Translations under genes and position numbers: made by a program
In this document: piece by piece, positions 1 through 6,916 of the stretch
Position numbering within the stretch: the first letter of the stretch is position 1
How the letters are laid out: every line of letters begins with the position of its first letter
NCBI GenBank assembly: GCA_001829505.1
Contig: MIBK01000150.1
Coordinates: 1-11,030 of the forward strand
DNA from: Spirochaetes bacterium RBG_16_67_19
GTDB lineage: Bacteria > Spirochaetota > Spirochaetia > SZUA-6 > DRHE01
Direction: 5' to 3'
DNA: 11,030 bases
The notes under the pieces: model-generated
Seen by the model: the letters and a program-made list of their open reading frames with translations, nothing else
Told to the model about the DNA's origin: nothing
The model's database searches: none

Positions 1-329
1 CCATCGACATCGCCGACGTGGACGTGGGCGAAAACGTGGGTGCCAAGCTGCAGGCCGACCAGGCCGAGGCGGACAAGCGCCGCTTCCAGGCCGTGGCCGA
101 GCAGCGCCGGGCCGCCGCGCTGGCCCGCGAGGCGGAGATGGTAGCCCTGGTGCAGGAGAACCGCGCCCAGGTGGTGCTGGCCGAGGCGGAAATCCCCAAG
201 GCCATGGCCGAATCTTTCCGCCAGGGACACCTGGGGATCATGGACTACTACCGGATGCGCAACGTGCAGGCCGACACGCACATGCGGGAATCCATCGGCG
301 GGGAAGGCGCCCGCCCGCCCAAGGAGTAG
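1..329 (+). CDS. floA: Flotillin-like protein FloA, C-terminal part (5' end outside window)
   Basis: The reading frame is open from base 3 and begins [17 protein letters not shown], which matches the conserved region of FloA (UPF0365, formerly YqfA). About 108 C-terminal residues of a protein usually near 330 residues are present. FloA is an SPFH-family membrane scaffold that organises functional membrane microdomains. The visible part is the Ala/Glu-rich coiled-coil tail (repeated AEAD, AREAEM and AEAEIPKA blocks), followed by the typical ending with [19 protein letters not shown]. The N-terminal membrane hairpin and SPFH domain lie upstream of the window. The stop is followed three bases later by the next ATG, and the AAGGAG at 321-326 within the last codons serves that gene, so the two are probably co-transcribed. 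In many genomes floA follows an NfeD-type gene, which would be outside this window. The family assignment is from remembered motifs, not a search. Confidence 0.9.
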   Translation, partial: IDIADVDVGENVGAKLQADQAEADKRRFQAVAEQRRAAALAREAEMVALVQENRAQVVLAEAEIPKAMAESFRQGHLGIMDYYRMRNVQADTHMRESIGGEGARPPKE

Positions 330-332
330 GGC

Positions 333-689
333 ATGCCGAAGGGCCTGATCGAAGGGCTGCTCACCTTCCTGGGGATCCTGTTCTTCTTCGTCCTGCCGAT
401 GATCGCGCGGGCCCGCAGCGCGGCCAGGCGAGGCGGGCAGTTGGGCGGCCTGCGTCCCTCGGCGCCCGGGCGGCCGAGGGCCCCTGAGGTGGCGGAGGAA
501 GCCGAGGAGGAGCCGGAGGAAGAGCCCGTCACCGCGGCTGCGCCCATTCCGGCTACCCCGCAGCCCCCGCCGGCGGCGCTGGCCCCGGGCGGTGTGCCGG
601 GTGGGCCGCAGCGGCTGCGCAGGCTCACGCCCTGGCAGCGGGCCGTGGTCTGGGCGGAGATCCTGGGGCCGCCGCGCGGCCTGCAGTAA
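333..689 (+). CDS. Small single-span membrane protein with acidic Pro/Ala-rich linker, unknown function
   Basis: A 118-residue protein. Residues about 5-25 form one hydrophobic segment (LIEGLLTFLGILFFFVLP) followed by Arg-rich residues (RARSAARR), which suggests an N-terminal anchor with a cytoplasmic C-terminal part. The middle is low complexity: an acidic stretch (EVAEEAEEEPEEEP) and then Pro/Ala/Gly. The last 22 residues return to an ordered-looking amphipathic motif, LTPWQRAVVWAEILGPP. I recall a similar EILGPP-like ending on other small hypothetical proteins, but cannot verify it. The start is well supported by AAGGAG six bases upstream of the ATG, overlapping the end of floA, so translation is likely coupled. 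Proximity to floA makes a membrane-microdomain role possible, but that is inference only. It converges on the aldo/keto reductase gene with only 15 bases between the stops and no terminator hairpin visible. Confidence 0.72.
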   Translation: MPKGLIEGLLTFLGILFFFVLPMIARARSAARRGGQLGGLRPSAPGRPRAPEVAEEAEEEPEEEPVTAAAPIPATPQPPPAALAPGGVPGGPQRLRRLTPWQRAVVWAEILGPPRGLQ

Positions 690-704
690 GAACCGCGTTC
701 GCGC

Positions 705-1736
705 TCAGCCGGCGTTGCTGGACTGGGACCAGAGGTTGATGCCCCCGTCCACCGCATCCTTGTCGATGCGCGCCAGCTCTTCGGCGGAAAAGCGCAGGTT
801 GGCCAGCGCGCCCACGTTCTCGGTGATCTGCTCGGCGCTGCTGGCCCCCACCAGCGCGGTGGTCACGCGCGGGTCGCGCAGCACCCAGGCCAGCGCCATC
901 TGGGCCAGGCTCTGTCCCCGGCCGCGGGCCAACTCGTTCAGGGCCCGGATGTGACGCCGGTTTTCCTCGGTGATCAGCTTCTTGTCCAGGAAGGTGCCCG
1001 GCGTGCCCGCCCGGCTGCCCGCGGGCACTCCCGACAGGTACTTGTCCGAGAGCATGCCCTGGGCCAGCGGGGAGAAGGCGATGCAGCCGATGCCCTCTTT
1101 TTCCAGCACCTCCAGCAGGCCCTTCTCCACCCAGCGGTTGAGCATGGAGTAGGAGGGCTGGTGGATCAGGATCGGCACCTGGTGGGCCTTGAGGATCGCC
1201 GCGGCTTCCGCGGTCTTTGCCGCCGAGTAGGAGGAGATGCCGGCGTACAGCGCCTTGCCCTGCTTGACCGCGGCGGCTACCGCCCCCAGGGTTTCCTCCA
1301 GGGGCGTGTCGGGGTCCAGGCGGTGGGAGTAGAAGATGTCCACGTACTCCAGGCCCATGCGCTTCAGGCTCTGGTCCAGGCTGGCCAGCAGGTTCTTGCG
1401 CGAACCCCATTCCCCGTAGGGACCCGGCCACATCAGGTAGCCGGCCTTGGTGGAGATGATCAGCTCGTCGCGGTGGGCGGCCAGGTCCTGGCGGAGGATC
1501 TTGCCAAAGTTCTCCTCGGCCGACCCGGGGGGAGGCCCGTAGTTGTTGGCCAGGTCGAAGTGGGTGATGCCCAGGTCGAAGGCCCGGAAAATCATCCGCC
1601 GGGCCGGCTCCAGCGGGTTGACCCCGCCGAAGTTGTGCCACAGCCCCAGGGAGATCGCCGGCAGGAGCAGGCCGCTGCGCCCGCACCTGCGATACTGCAT
1701 CGAATCGTACCGGTTGGTTGCCGCCTGATAGCTCAT
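705..1736 (-). CDS. gpr: Aldo/keto reductase, YghZ/Gpr type (L-glyceraldehyde-3-phosphate reductase-like)
   Basis: A 343-residue cytoplasmic NADPH-dependent aldo/keto reductase, close in length and sequence to E. coli YghZ/Gpr (AKR14). Shared blocks include MQYRRCGRSGL near the start, LGLWHNFG, FDLGITHFDLANNYGPPPG, ELIISTKAGY and SLDQSLKRMGLEYVDIFYSHR. The catalytic tetrad is visible as D61, Y66, K97 and H138. The cofactor-binding end reads VGASSAEQITENV. In E. coli the enzyme reduces L-glyceraldehyde 3-phosphate and methylglyoxal-type aldehydes, so a detoxification role is likely here. The ATG at 1736 is chosen over an in-frame TTG at 1772 because the family N-terminus aligns there and the TTG overlaps a predicted -35 box. 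No Shine-Dalgarno sequence precedes the ATG; the predicted promoter suggests a leaderless transcript. The gene appears monocistronic and unrelated to the sugar locus. Confidence 0.93.
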   Translation of the reverse strand: MSYQAATNRYDSMQYRRCGRSGLLLPAISLGLWHNFGGVNPLEPARRMIFRAFDLGITHFDLANNYGPPPGSAEENFGKILRQDLAAHRDELIISTKAGYLMWPGPYGEWGSRKNLLASLDQSLKRMGLEYVDIFYSHRLDPDTPLEETLGAVAAAVKQGKALYAGISSYSAAKTAEAAAILKAHQVPILIHQPSYSMLNRWVEKGLLEVLEKEGIGCIAFSPLAQGMLSDKYLSGVPAGSRAGTPGTFLDKKLITEENRRHIRALNELARGRGQSLAQMALAWVLRDPRVTTALVGASSAEQITENVGALANLRFSAEELARIDKDAVDGGINLWSQSSNAG

Positions 1737-1743
1737 GGTGGGA

Positions 1744-1772
1744 AGTATACGTGCGGCTCGGGCGGCGGGCAA
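1744..1772 (-). promoter_or_regulatory. Sigma70-type promoter of the aldo/keto reductase, probably giving a leaderless mRNA
   Basis: On the minus strand TTGCCC (1772-1767) is followed by 17 bases and TATACT (1749-1744). Only seven bases separate the -10 hexamer from the ATG at 1736, so a start 7-8 bases downstream of the -10 falls on or next to the A of the ATG. This agrees with the absence of a ribosome binding site. Confidence 0.65.
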
Positions 1773-1862
1773 GGACCGTGAATTGCGATCCCAGAATGCT
1801 GTTGCGACCGGTGAGCCGCATGCAGGAGTCCTTCACGTGGCCATGGAAGATGCGCCGAGCCG

Positions 1863-1893
1863 GAGAAAAAGGGCTGCCCCTCGCGGGGCAGCC
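1863..1893 (-). terminator. Intrinsic terminator of the ABC transporter/GH172 operon
   Basis: Read on the minus strand, a perfect 9-bp stem (GGCTGCCCC / GGGGCAGCC, 1893-1885 with 1880-1872) closes a four-base loop and is followed by CTTTTTCTCC. It lies just past the stop of the substrate-binding protein gene (1907). On the plus strand there is no T-run after the hairpin, so it should act in one direction only. Confidence 0.88.
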
Positions 1894-1906
1894 TCTGCAT
1901 CGGTCT

Positions 1907-2908
1907 CTACTTTCCCATATAGGCGCTCAGGGGCTCGCCGTACAGTTCCCGATAAATCTGCTCCACGGAATTGGCGTCCAGCAGCGGAGCGGGCACGTAG
2001 TAAGGGACGGGGAAGGTTTTCTTGGCCGTCATGTTCTCGTGGGCGACCCTCACGCACTCCACCCCGAAGGGGTAGGAGTTGTTGACCCCTGAGCCGTCGA
2101 TGATGCCCAGCTTGACGAACTTGCATACTTCCTTGTCAGCGTCGATCCCCGTGAGCACCACGTCCGTTTTCTTTCTCGACTGCTTGGCTCGCGCCGCGCC
2201 GATCAGGGCAGCGGAGTAGGTGGCGAAAATCGCGTCGAGATCGGGATTGGCGGTGAAGAGGTTCTCGCTCACCTTCAGCGCGTCCTCCACAGATCCGGCG
2301 CGTTCAGTGGCCACGATCTTCATGCCGGGGTATTGGTCCACGGTCATGAACTTGAAGGCCTGCACCCGCAGGTCCAGGGCGTGCATGTTGAAAGTGGCGT
2401 CGATGATGGCGATTTTGGCGTCGCTCTTCCCCTTGCGCAGCAGGACCTCCGCCATCTGCCGGCCGGAGACGATGCCCATCATGGTGTTGTCGGTCCAGAT
2501 ATTGGAGATGTAGCCCTTCTCGTAAAATATGTCGGTGGGCAACCCGGAGCCCACGACGGTGATTCCTCGCTTGATCGCCTTGTCCAACACCGGCAGGATC
2601 TGCTCCGTATTCAGCGCGATCACGATCAGCGCGTCCACCTTGCGCAGGATAAGGCTTTCTACCTGCTCGAGCTGGCGGGCCGGATCGAAGTTGGCGTCCA
2701 CGACCGCTACGGCGTAGCCGTACTTCTTGGCCGTCTCTTCGACTGCCCTTTTCATGCTCAGGGACCAGTCGTCCTGCATGAAATGCATAGCCAGGCCGAT
2801 GGTCTTCGGCGCCGCCTGCGCTGCCGCGGGACTGAGCAGCAAGGCCATTGCGACAGCCAGGCAGAACAGGCCGGCAACGAACGGTTTGCTGAGATTTCTC
2901 CTTACCAT
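1907..2908 (-). CDS. Sugar ABC transporter substrate-binding protein (RbsB-like, Peripla_BP_4), secreted
   Basis: A 333-residue binding protein of the ribose/galactose type (CUT2 transporters). It captures the sugar outside the membrane and delivers it to the permease encoded in the same operon. Residues 1-32 are a Sec signal peptide: a basic start (MVRRNLSK), the hydrophobic core FCLAVAMALLL, and AQA before a likely cleavage at residue 32/33. The core Cys is not in a lipobox, so a soluble rather than lipid-anchored protein is predicted. The mature part begins KTIGLAMHFMQDDWS. It continues with family blocks such as QVESLILRKVDALIVIALN, GSVEDALKVSENLFTANPDLDAIFATY and VVLTGIDAD. The ATG at 2908 is chosen because GGGAGGAAGG lies just upstream and the signal peptide begins there; a TTG at 2962 would add an implausible 18 residues. 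It is the last gene of the operon, 50 bases after the GH172 gene, behind a hairpin. The ligand cannot be read from the sequence. Confidence 0.92.
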   Translation of the reverse strand: MVRRNLSKPFVAGLFCLAVAMALLLSPAAAQAAPKTIGLAMHFMQDDWSLSMKRAVEETAKKYGYAVAVVDANFDPARQLEQVESLILRKVDALIVIALNTEQILPVLDKAIKRGITVVGSGLPTDIFYEKGYISNIWTDNTMMGIVSGRQMAEVLLRKGKSDAKIAIIDATFNMHALDLRVQAFKFMTVDQYPGMKIVATERAGSVEDALKVSENLFTANPDLDAIFATYSAALIGAARAKQSRKKTDVVLTGIDADKEVCKFVKLGIIDGSGVNNSYPFGVECVRVAHENMTAKKTFPVPYYVPAPLLDANSVEQIYRELYGEPLSAYMGK

Positions 2909-2934
2909 TTCCTTCCTCCCTCGATAAATGAATG

Positions 2935-2956
2935 ACGGTTCGCTAACGCAAACCGT
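2935..2956 (-). promoter_or_regulatory. Intercistronic RNA hairpin between the GH172 and binding-protein genes
   Basis: On the minus strand ACGGTTTGC (2956-2948), a GTTA loop and GCGAACCGT (2943-2935) form a 9-bp stem with one G-U wobble. On the plus strand that position would be an A-C mismatch, so the fold suits minus-strand RNA. No T-run follows, so it is not an intrinsic terminator. It begins three bases after the GH172 stop and ends about 15 bases before the ribosome binding site of the binding-protein gene. Intercistronic hairpins next to binding-protein genes can stabilise mRNA segments; that role is inferred here. Confidence 0.55.
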
Positions 2957-2958
2957 TC

Positions 2959-4218
2959 TCAAAGCACATAGGTATTCAAAAACGACAGATTGCCCTGGTA
3001 GATGCCCAGAGCATCCTCCAGGCGGTTCTCCCGGATGGCCTGCGCGCCGTCGCTGATGAACTTCCAGGTCAGGCCGAAGGCGTCGGACTCCCCATAGCGC
3101 TTTTCGAGCTTCTTTTGAAAAGTCAGGATTTCGGCGATCCGGTCTTCCACCCGCAGGAGGGCTTCGGGGACCCGGGGCAGCCTGCCTTCCACGGACGGCA
3201 GGGGCTCGAAGCGCTCGTGCGGCTCCACCTGGTACCAGTAGGCCACGCTGGAGTAGTCGTTCTCGAAGTTGTTCGCGTGGCCGTGTTCAATGGACAGCTC
3301 GATGGACTCCCGGAAGCGAAGCGGATCGTTGACGTACCAGCGGTACATCCCGTTCTTTCCTGAGAAATTCTCATTTTCAATCAGTTGAAAGCCGCTGTAG
3401 GGGCCGCTGTACTCGCTGCTGGGGCAGGCCCCACCGCCGAAGATCTCTTCGGTGCCTGTCCCGTGGAGGGCGGGGGGCCACTTCCGCCCGTCGATGAAGA
3501 CCATGTCATCCCCTTCCCCATACCAGCCGCCGGCCACGTTGTCGATCTGCAGATGCATCCCGATGACCTGTCCCTGTCCCTTGGCCTTCAAGATCCGGTA
3601 GTTTTCCTTGCCGTCCAGATTCACCCCGTCCCAGAGAGGCACGTTCTTCTTTGACGGGTCGGCCGAACGGGTAAGCGGGTTCCGGCGCCACTGGGCGTGA
3701 AACCGGGCCTGCTCCTGCCTGTAGGCGGCTCCTTCCTCGTAGTCGACGTGGTACCAAAACATGAGCGGGTAGCCTCTCCGGTCCGTATACGCCGGGTACT
3801 CCAGGGTAATGCGGGCCTGCTTGGAAAAAGGCATGGGGAAATACGAGTTCAGGCCGAAAGAGCTCGGACACCAGGCGCCGCCGTTGCCCGGATTCACGGT
3901 GACCAGCAGGGAGCGCACCGGCCGGGGCAGCCCGTGAGATATGCAAAAAAAGTCCCCCAGTGGCGCCTCGACGCTGGGTGAAGTTTCGCCGTCCCAGTAC
4001 ATGCGCAGCACCATCTTGCGGTAGGCCAGGCAGGTGGGATCGATGAGGATGCAGTAGAGGTGGTTGATCCTTCCGGCGCCCTGTATGTCGGCCAGGACCG
4101 CTTCCTGGCCCGGCTCGAGCAGGACATAGTCGCGGTTCATCCCCCGCGTGTCCCAGCTGCTGACCCGCCTGCTGCGGTTTTCGTTCAGCTGGTAAAGGTG
4201 CTCCAAACCGCTGCTCAT
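2959..4218 (-). CDS. DUF2961 / glycoside hydrolase family 172 protein, cytoplasmic
   Basis: A 419-residue DUF2961 (GH172) protein. Characterised GH172 members act on alpha-D-fructofuranosides, difructose anhydride and alpha-D-arabinofuranosides, with two catalytic glutamates. Visible family features are SSWDTRGMNRDYV (21-33) near the start, GRINHLYCILIDP (49-61), RMYWDGETSPSVEAPLGDFF (72-91), WCPSSFGLNSYFPMPF (116-131), GQVIGMHLQIDN (216-227) and the signature GTGTEEIFGGG (253-263). E257 and E258 in that signature are the best candidates for one catalytic carboxylate; I cannot assign the second with confidence. There is no signal peptide or membrane segment, so it should act in the cytoplasm on an imported glycoside. 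The start at 4218 has GAGAGGAG just upstream. It lies 22 bases after the permease gene, in the middle of the transporter operon, which ties it to the transported compound. The family is clear; the substrate is inferred. Confidence 0.88.
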   Translation of the reverse strand: MSSGLEHLYQLNENRSRRVSSWDTRGMNRDYVLLEPGQEAVLADIQGAGRINHLYCILIDPTCLAYRKMVLRMYWDGETSPSVEAPLGDFFCISHGLPRPVRSLLVTVNPGNGGAWCPSSFGLNSYFPMPFSKQARITLEYPAYTDRRGYPLMFWYHVDYEEGAAYRQEQARFHAQWRRNPLTRSADPSKKNVPLWDGVNLDGKENYRILKAKGQGQVIGMHLQIDNVAGGWYGEGDDMVFIDGRKWPPALHGTGTEEIFGGGACPSSEYSGPYSGFQLIENENFSGKNGMYRWYVNDPLRFRESIELSIEHGHANNFENDYSSVAYWYQVEPHERFEPLPSVEGRLPRVPEALLRVEDRIAEILTFQKKLEKRYGESDAFGLTWKFISDGAQAIRENRLEDALGIYQGNLSFLNTYVL

Positions 4219-4240
4219 GAGCGCTCCTCTCGTACTGCCC

Positions 4241-5236
4241 TCATTTGTTTCCCGACAGGCTGACCTGTCTGAGGTGGTCCCAATACATGGCCGCGACGAT
4301 GATGCCGCCTTTGATGATCAGGCGCGTATAGAAATTGATCCCGAGCAGATTGAGGCCGTTGTCGATGATGGCAATGATCATCGCCCCGATGATCGTGCCG
4401 ATGATGCTCCCTTTGCCTCCCATGAAGCTCGTGCCGCCCAGCACGGCCGCCGAAATGGCGTCCAACTCGAGGCCTGAACCGTAGTTGGGCAGCCCGGCGG
4501 ACAGCCGCCCCGTGGCGACCAGCCCGCTGAAGCCGGCGAGCAGCCCGCTGAGCGTGTAGGCAAAGACCCGGATGCGCTTGATGTTGATCCCGGAAAGCAG
4601 GGCCGCGGTGGGATTGCCTCCGACCGCGTACACGTTCCTGCCCAGCCGGCTCGTGCGCAGCAGGGTGTGCAGAAGCGCGAATATCACCGCGGAGTACAGG
4701 ATGAGCAGCGGCACCTGCAGCAGCTGCCCGTCGGCAAAGAGGAACACGAAGCGTTCGTTCTTCACCGGCACGACGGAGCCCTGGGCGAACAGCAGGGCGG
4801 CTCCCCTGGCCATCGACATGGTGCCCAGCGTGACCAGGAAAGGCTCGATCGCGGCATACACCACGAGCAGGCCGTTCAGCAGGCCGAAGAGCAAACCGAC
4901 GAGCAGCCCGACGATCAGGGCGATGAAGATGGAGTTGTCGAACAACAGGAGCGACTGGGCGGACAGCACGCTGGCCAGGGCCAGAACGGCGGCCACCGAC
5001 AGGTCGATCCCGCGCGTCAGAATGACGATGGTCATGCCGCAGGACAGGATGAAAAAGATCGAAGTCTGGATGCCGATGTTCAGCCAGTTTTCCAGCGTCA
5101 GGAAGTACGGGCTCAGGATGCTGAAGGCCAGGATGATGATGAGCAGGGCGAGGAGCAGGCCGAAGAGCTCGTTGCGCAGGAGGCGCTGCATGACCGCCCT
5201 GCCGGCCCGCCGGGATTTCCCTTCCGATTCCGTCAT
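4241..5236 (-). CDS. Sugar ABC transporter permease (RbsC-like, BPD_transp_2, CUT2 family)
   Basis: A 331-residue integral membrane permease of the ribose/galactose/autoinducer-2 type. Many hydrophobic helices are evident from about residue 25 to the C-terminus. Family landmarks include the conserved segment around TRGIDLSVAAVLALASV (74-90), the stretch FLVTLGTMSMARGAALL (133-149) and LDAISAAVLGGTSFMGGKGS (258-277), which lies in the characteristic C-terminal motif of RbsC-type permeases. A homodimer of this subunit would form the pore, energised by the upstream ATPase. The start at 5236 is chosen because it makes an ATGA overlap with the ATPase stop (5235-5233) and gives a normal-length N-terminus. 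A longer frame to 5371 reads through ATPase sequence and is Pro/Gly/Arg-rich, unlike a permease. Translation is probably coupled, as no strong ribosome binding site is visible. Confidence 0.94.
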   Translation of the reverse strand: MTESEGKSRRAGRAVMQRLLRNELFGLLLALLIIILAFSILSPYFLTLENWLNIGIQTSIFFILSCGMTIVILTRGIDLSVAAVLALASVLSAQSLLLFDNSIFIALIVGLLVGLLFGLLNGLLVVYAAIEPFLVTLGTMSMARGAALLFAQGSVVPVKNERFVFLFADGQLLQVPLLILYSAVIFALLHTLLRTSRLGRNVYAVGGNPTAALLSGINIKRIRVFAYTLSGLLAGFSGLVATGRLSAGLPNYGSGLELDAISAAVLGGTSFMGGKGSIIGTIIGAMIIAIIDNGLNLLGINFYTRLIIKGGIIVAAMYWDHLRQVSLSGNK

Positions 5237-6786
5237 CTGCGAACTCCGGATTGATTTCGGGCGCCCCGGCTTTCGACCGTGCCGCGCCTCTCGAACTGGG
5301 TGGCCCGGGCCAGCAGGGTCTCCTGGGTCACCTCCTCGGCCTGGAACTCCCCGGTCATCCTGCCCTGGCACATTACGATGATGCGATGGCAGACCCTGAG
5401 CAGTTCGTTCAGCTCGGAGCTGATCAGGAGGATCGAAACGCCCTGGGCGGCCAGGTCGGCGAGGATGTTGTAGATCTCGAACTTGGCGCCAACGTCGATG
5501 CCCACAGTAGGCTCGTCCAGGAGCACGATCTGGGGGCTGGTGAGCAACTCCCGGGCGATCAGCGTTTTCTGCTGGTTGCCGCCGCTTAGGAAGTTGACCA
5601 GCTGGTTTATGCTGGAGACCTTGATCTTCAGGGAATCGATATAGCGGCGTCCCGCCTCCCGCTCAGAATTGCGGTCGATGAAACCGAAGCGCGTGTACTT
5701 TTCCAGCGCGGCCATCGAAATATTCTTGTCCACCTCGAGGAAGGGGAAGAGGCCTTCCTCCTTGCGGTTTTCCGAAAGATAGGCAATGCCAAGGCTGAGC
5801 GCTTCGCGTGGGGAGGAGTAGCGCACGGGCTTTCCGCGCAGCAGGATTTGCCCGCTGGTCGGTTTCCGGCGGCCGAACAGGGTCTGGAACAGTTCGGTTC
5901 GCTTCGCCCCCACCAGGCCGGCGAAGCCGAGGATCTCCCCCTCGCGCAGCACAAAGCTGATTGCCTCGAAGTGCCCCTGCAGGCAGAGCTCCCGGACTGA
6001 CAGGACGGGATTGTCTTTGGGAGCGACTTTCGCCTGCGGCCGGACGCTCTCGATGTCCCGTCCGACCATCAAGCGGATGAGCGACTCCACGCTCTCCGCG
6101 CGGGTCTCCCCCAGCTTGACCAGCTCCCCGTCCCTCAGGACCGCCACCCGATCGGTGATCTCCAGGACCTCTTTCAGCCTGTGGGAAATGAACACGACCG
6201 TGATGCCCTGTTCCTTCAAGCCGCGGATCAGCGCGAACAGCGCTCCGACCTCCTCCTCCGAGATGGAGGCGGTGGGCTCGTCCATGACGATGACCCGGCT
6301 GCGAAAGGAGATCGCCCGGCCGATCTCGACGAGCTGCTGCTCGGCGACCGAAAGGCTGGCTACCGTCCGCGCAGGCTCGAGATCGCTCTGCAGCTGCCGC
6401 AGGATTTGCCCGGTCTCCTGATGCAGTTTTTTCCACCGGATGAAGGCGCCCAGTTGCAGCGGTTGCCGCCCGGCGAAGATGTTCTCCTGGATGCTCAGCT
6501 GAGGGCAAAGGTTGCGGTCCTGCAGGATGAAGCTGAGGCCTTTTTGCTGCGCATCGACGGGATCCTCGATCGATTCCCGGTTCCCGTAGAGGAGGATCTC
6601 TCCCTTGTCCTTGCGATAGATGCCGGCCAGGATTTTCACGAGGGTGGATTTCCCCGCCCCGTTTTCCCCGATCAAGCCGAATACCTCTCCCTGCTTGATG
6701 TCCAGGCTGACATCGTGGAGCGCCCTGACACCGGGAAAGCTCTTCGAGATTCCTCTAAGCTGGACGGCCGGTTCGGGATTACTCAT
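5233..6786 (-). CDS. Sugar ABC transporter ATP-binding protein with two ABC domains (RbsA/MglA-like)
   Basis: A 517-residue tandem ATPase that powers CUT2 sugar uptake on the cytoplasmic side of the membrane. Domain 1 has Walker A GENGAGKST (40-48), a signature-like LSVAEQQLVEIGRA (145-158), Walker B VIVMDEPTAS (165-174) and the H-loop SHR (201-203). Domain 2 has a degenerate Walker A region (FAGLVGAKRTEL, 288-299), a full signature LSGGNQQ (400-406), Walker B IVLLDEPTVGID (420-431), and SSELNE where the H-loop histidine would be. This asymmetry is usual for RbsA/MglA proteins. It is the first gene of the minus-strand operon. The ATG at 6786 gives the expected N-terminus (VQLRGISKSFPGVRAL follows), but the upstream bases (GAATTCGACTTT) show no clear Shine-Dalgarno. 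The predicted promoter and operator array lie directly in front. Confidence 0.95.
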   Translation of the reverse strand: MSNPEPAVQLRGISKSFPGVRALHDVSLDIKQGEVFGLIGENGAGKSTLVKILAGIYRKDKGEILLYGNRESIEDPVDAQQKGLSFILQDRNLCPQLSIQENIFAGRQPLQLGAFIRWKKLHQETGQILRQLQSDLEPARTVASLSVAEQQLVEIGRAISFRSRVIVMDEPTASISEEEVGALFALIRGLKEQGITVVFISHRLKEVLEITDRVAVLRDGELVKLGETRAESVESLIRLMVGRDIESVRPQAKVAPKDNPVLSVRELCLQGHFEAISFVLREGEILGFAGLVGAKRTELFQTLFGRRKPTSGQILLRGKPVRYSSPREALSLGIAYLSENRKEEGLFPFLEVDKNISMAALEKYTRFGFIDRNSEREAGRRYIDSLKIKVSSINQLVNFLSGGNQQKTLIARELLTSPQIVLLDEPTVGIDVGAKFEIYNILADLAAQGVSILLISSELNELLRVCHRIIVMCQGRMTGEFQAEEVTQETLLARATQFERRGTVESRGARNQSGVRR

Positions 6787-6800
6787 AAAGTCGAATTCAT

Positions 6801-6824
6801 GTATACGTTTACGTATACGTCTAC
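6801..6824. promoter_or_regulatory. Operator array A: four tandem GTNNAC hexamers (LacI-family binding sites)
   Basis: Four consecutive hexamers of form GTNTAC on the plus strand, at 6801, 6807, 6813 and 6819. They create two overlapping near-palindromes relative to an ideal TGTAAACGTTTACA: TGTATACGTTTACG (6800-6813, 12/14) and CGTATACGTCTACA (6812-6825, 11/14), with CG centres 12 bp apart. The array touches the -10 box of the transporter promoter and covers its predicted start site, so a bound repressor would block initiation. It matches the array at 7959-7982 in layout. The adjacent LacI-family gene is the obvious candidate for the binding protein. Confidence 0.8.
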
Positions 6825-6853
6825 ATTCTCCCGCATGACTTGGTATTTGTCAA
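6825..6853 (-). promoter_or_regulatory. Sigma70 promoter of the ATPase-permease-GH172-binding protein operon
   Basis: On the minus strand a perfect TTGACA (6853-6848), a 17-bp spacer and GAGAAT (6830-6825). The -10 is weak (4/6), but the -35 and spacing are ideal. The operator array starts at the very next base. The start site should fall near 6818, inside the array, giving a leader of about 30 bases before the ATG at 6786. Confidence 0.75.
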
Positions 6854-6885
6854 GAGCTTTTTCTTGGTAGAGTTGCTATTTTGCA

Positions 6886-6899
6886 TGTAGTCGTTTACA
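6886..6899. promoter_or_regulatory. Solo operator-like site B in front of the LacI-family gene
   Basis: TGTAGTCGTTTACA matches TGTAAACGTTTACA at 12 of 14 positions and has the same CG centre as the two arrays, but it stands alone. It is 17 bases upstream of the regulator ATG, so it could mediate autorepression. It also lies about 33 bp upstream of the -35 of the divergent operon. Its centre is 74 bp from the nearer centre of array A. Confidence 0.6.
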
Positions 6900-6916
6900 C
6901 TCCGAATTGAGGGCTT

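Noticed and set aside
625..1836. Long minus-strand frame (403 codons) over the aldo/keto reductase
   Set aside because: A shifted frame of the real gene with high Gly/Pro/Arg content typical of GC-rich shadow frames; the reductase frame has all catalytic residues.
6864..6891. Possible lacI-type gene promoter TTGGTA, 16 bp, TGTAGT
   Set aside because: Both boxes are weak (4/6) and the spacer is short; it is plausible because it overlaps site B, but too poor to list as a feature.
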